DNA of 22,006 nt from Porphyromonadaceae bacterium UBA4259 (lineage in GTDB: Bacteria > Bacteroidota > Bacteroidia > Bacteroidales > Muribaculaceae), in contig DGWL01000071.1 of assembly GCA_002396125.1 (NCBI GenBank), forward strand, positions 1-22,006, written 5' to 3'. The number at the start of each line of letters is the position of its first letter. Position 1 is the first letter of the stretch. The translations under genes were made by a program, and so were the position numbers. Below, piece after piece: positions 21,893 through 22,006 of the stretch. The notes below the pieces were generated by a model. That model had not been told where the DNA came from, did not search any database, and saw only the letters and a list, made by a program, of their open reading frames with translations.

Positions 21893-22006
21893 ATGGAAGA
21901 TTTAAACCTCGATATTTTTAATCTGCTCGACAAGCAGCCTCAACCGGCCCGCGGCTCAATGCTTGTAGCAAAACCCACAGTAGAGGATATTTGCTTCAAG
22001 CGTAGT
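21893..22006 (+). CDS. YqgE/AlgH-family protein, N-terminal fragment
   Basis: Open at the right edge: 38 codons from ATG 21893, beginning MEDLNLDIFNLLDKQ and reaching ARGSMLVAKPTVEDICFKRS. The RGSxLxAxPxxxDxxFxRS pattern is the N-terminal signature of the YqgE/AlgH (UPF0301) family. These are small cytosolic proteins of about 190 residues with no firmly established biochemical role; AlgH was linked to alginate regulation in Pseudomonas. The gene is divergent from the aspartate kinase gene. Only about a fifth of the protein is visible, so the call rests on this one motif. Confidence 0.75.
   Translation, partial: MEDLNLDIFNLLDKQPQPARGSMLVAKPTVEDICFKRS

Overview
The window looks like a core chromosomal segment of a member of the order Bacteroidales; a Muribaculaceae- or Prevotella-like relative is my best guess. 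The grounds are: promoters of the Bacteroidetes type (-33 TTTG/TTG, about 20 bp, -7 TAnnTTTG) in front of many genes; the near absence of Shine-Dalgarno sites; families typical of the phylum (DUF4286 beside ruvC, a DUF4105 protein, a WG-repeat lipoprotein, secreted proteins with C-terminal sorting tails); and close agreement of the arginine decarboxylase with Bacteroidales SpeA as I remember it. I see no IS element, prophage, CRISPR array, tRNA or rRNA. No species assignment was possible without a search.

Layout. 1-356: 3' end of an aspartate aminotransferase-type gene and its terminator. 380-2768 (minus): a two-gene cell-surface acylation cassette, an MBOAT O-acyltransferase followed one base later by a membrane-anchored SGNH-like protein, divergent from a DUF4105 membrane protein (2909-4114). 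4223-6622: a PP2C-type phosphatase with a membrane anchor and proline-rich tail, then a TrmH-family RNA methyltransferase. 6642-7568 (minus): ribonuclease Z. 7569-8070: no protein gene, but a consensus plus-strand promoter feeding a strongly folded region, the best candidate for an unannotated RNA. 8071-14691: secreted proteins, comprising two paralogues with low-complexity N-termini and a shared aromatic-rich C-terminal domain (8071-9333 and 13252-14691), a small exported protein, and an 822-residue multidomain secreted protein. 14897-15666 (minus): a YqaE/Pmp3 small membrane protein followed by a Fur-family regulator. 15743-17320 (minus): a WG-repeat lipoprotein. 17411-18295 (minus): DUF4286 gene and ruvC, divergent from speA (about 18487-20397). 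20489-20776 (minus): a small unknown gene. 20922-21788 (minus): an aspartate kinase lacking ACT domains, divergent from the 5' end of a YqgE/AlgH gene (21893 to the window end).

Most genes are housekeeping or cell-envelope genes in units of one or two, separated by clear intrinsic terminators. The most noteworthy items are the orphan promoter and folded RNA at 7720-7990, a 23-nt leader motif shared only by the two paralogous secreted genes, an arginine decarboxylase whose conserved N-terminus has no AUG/GUG/UUG start, and a catalytic-domain-only aspartate kinase.
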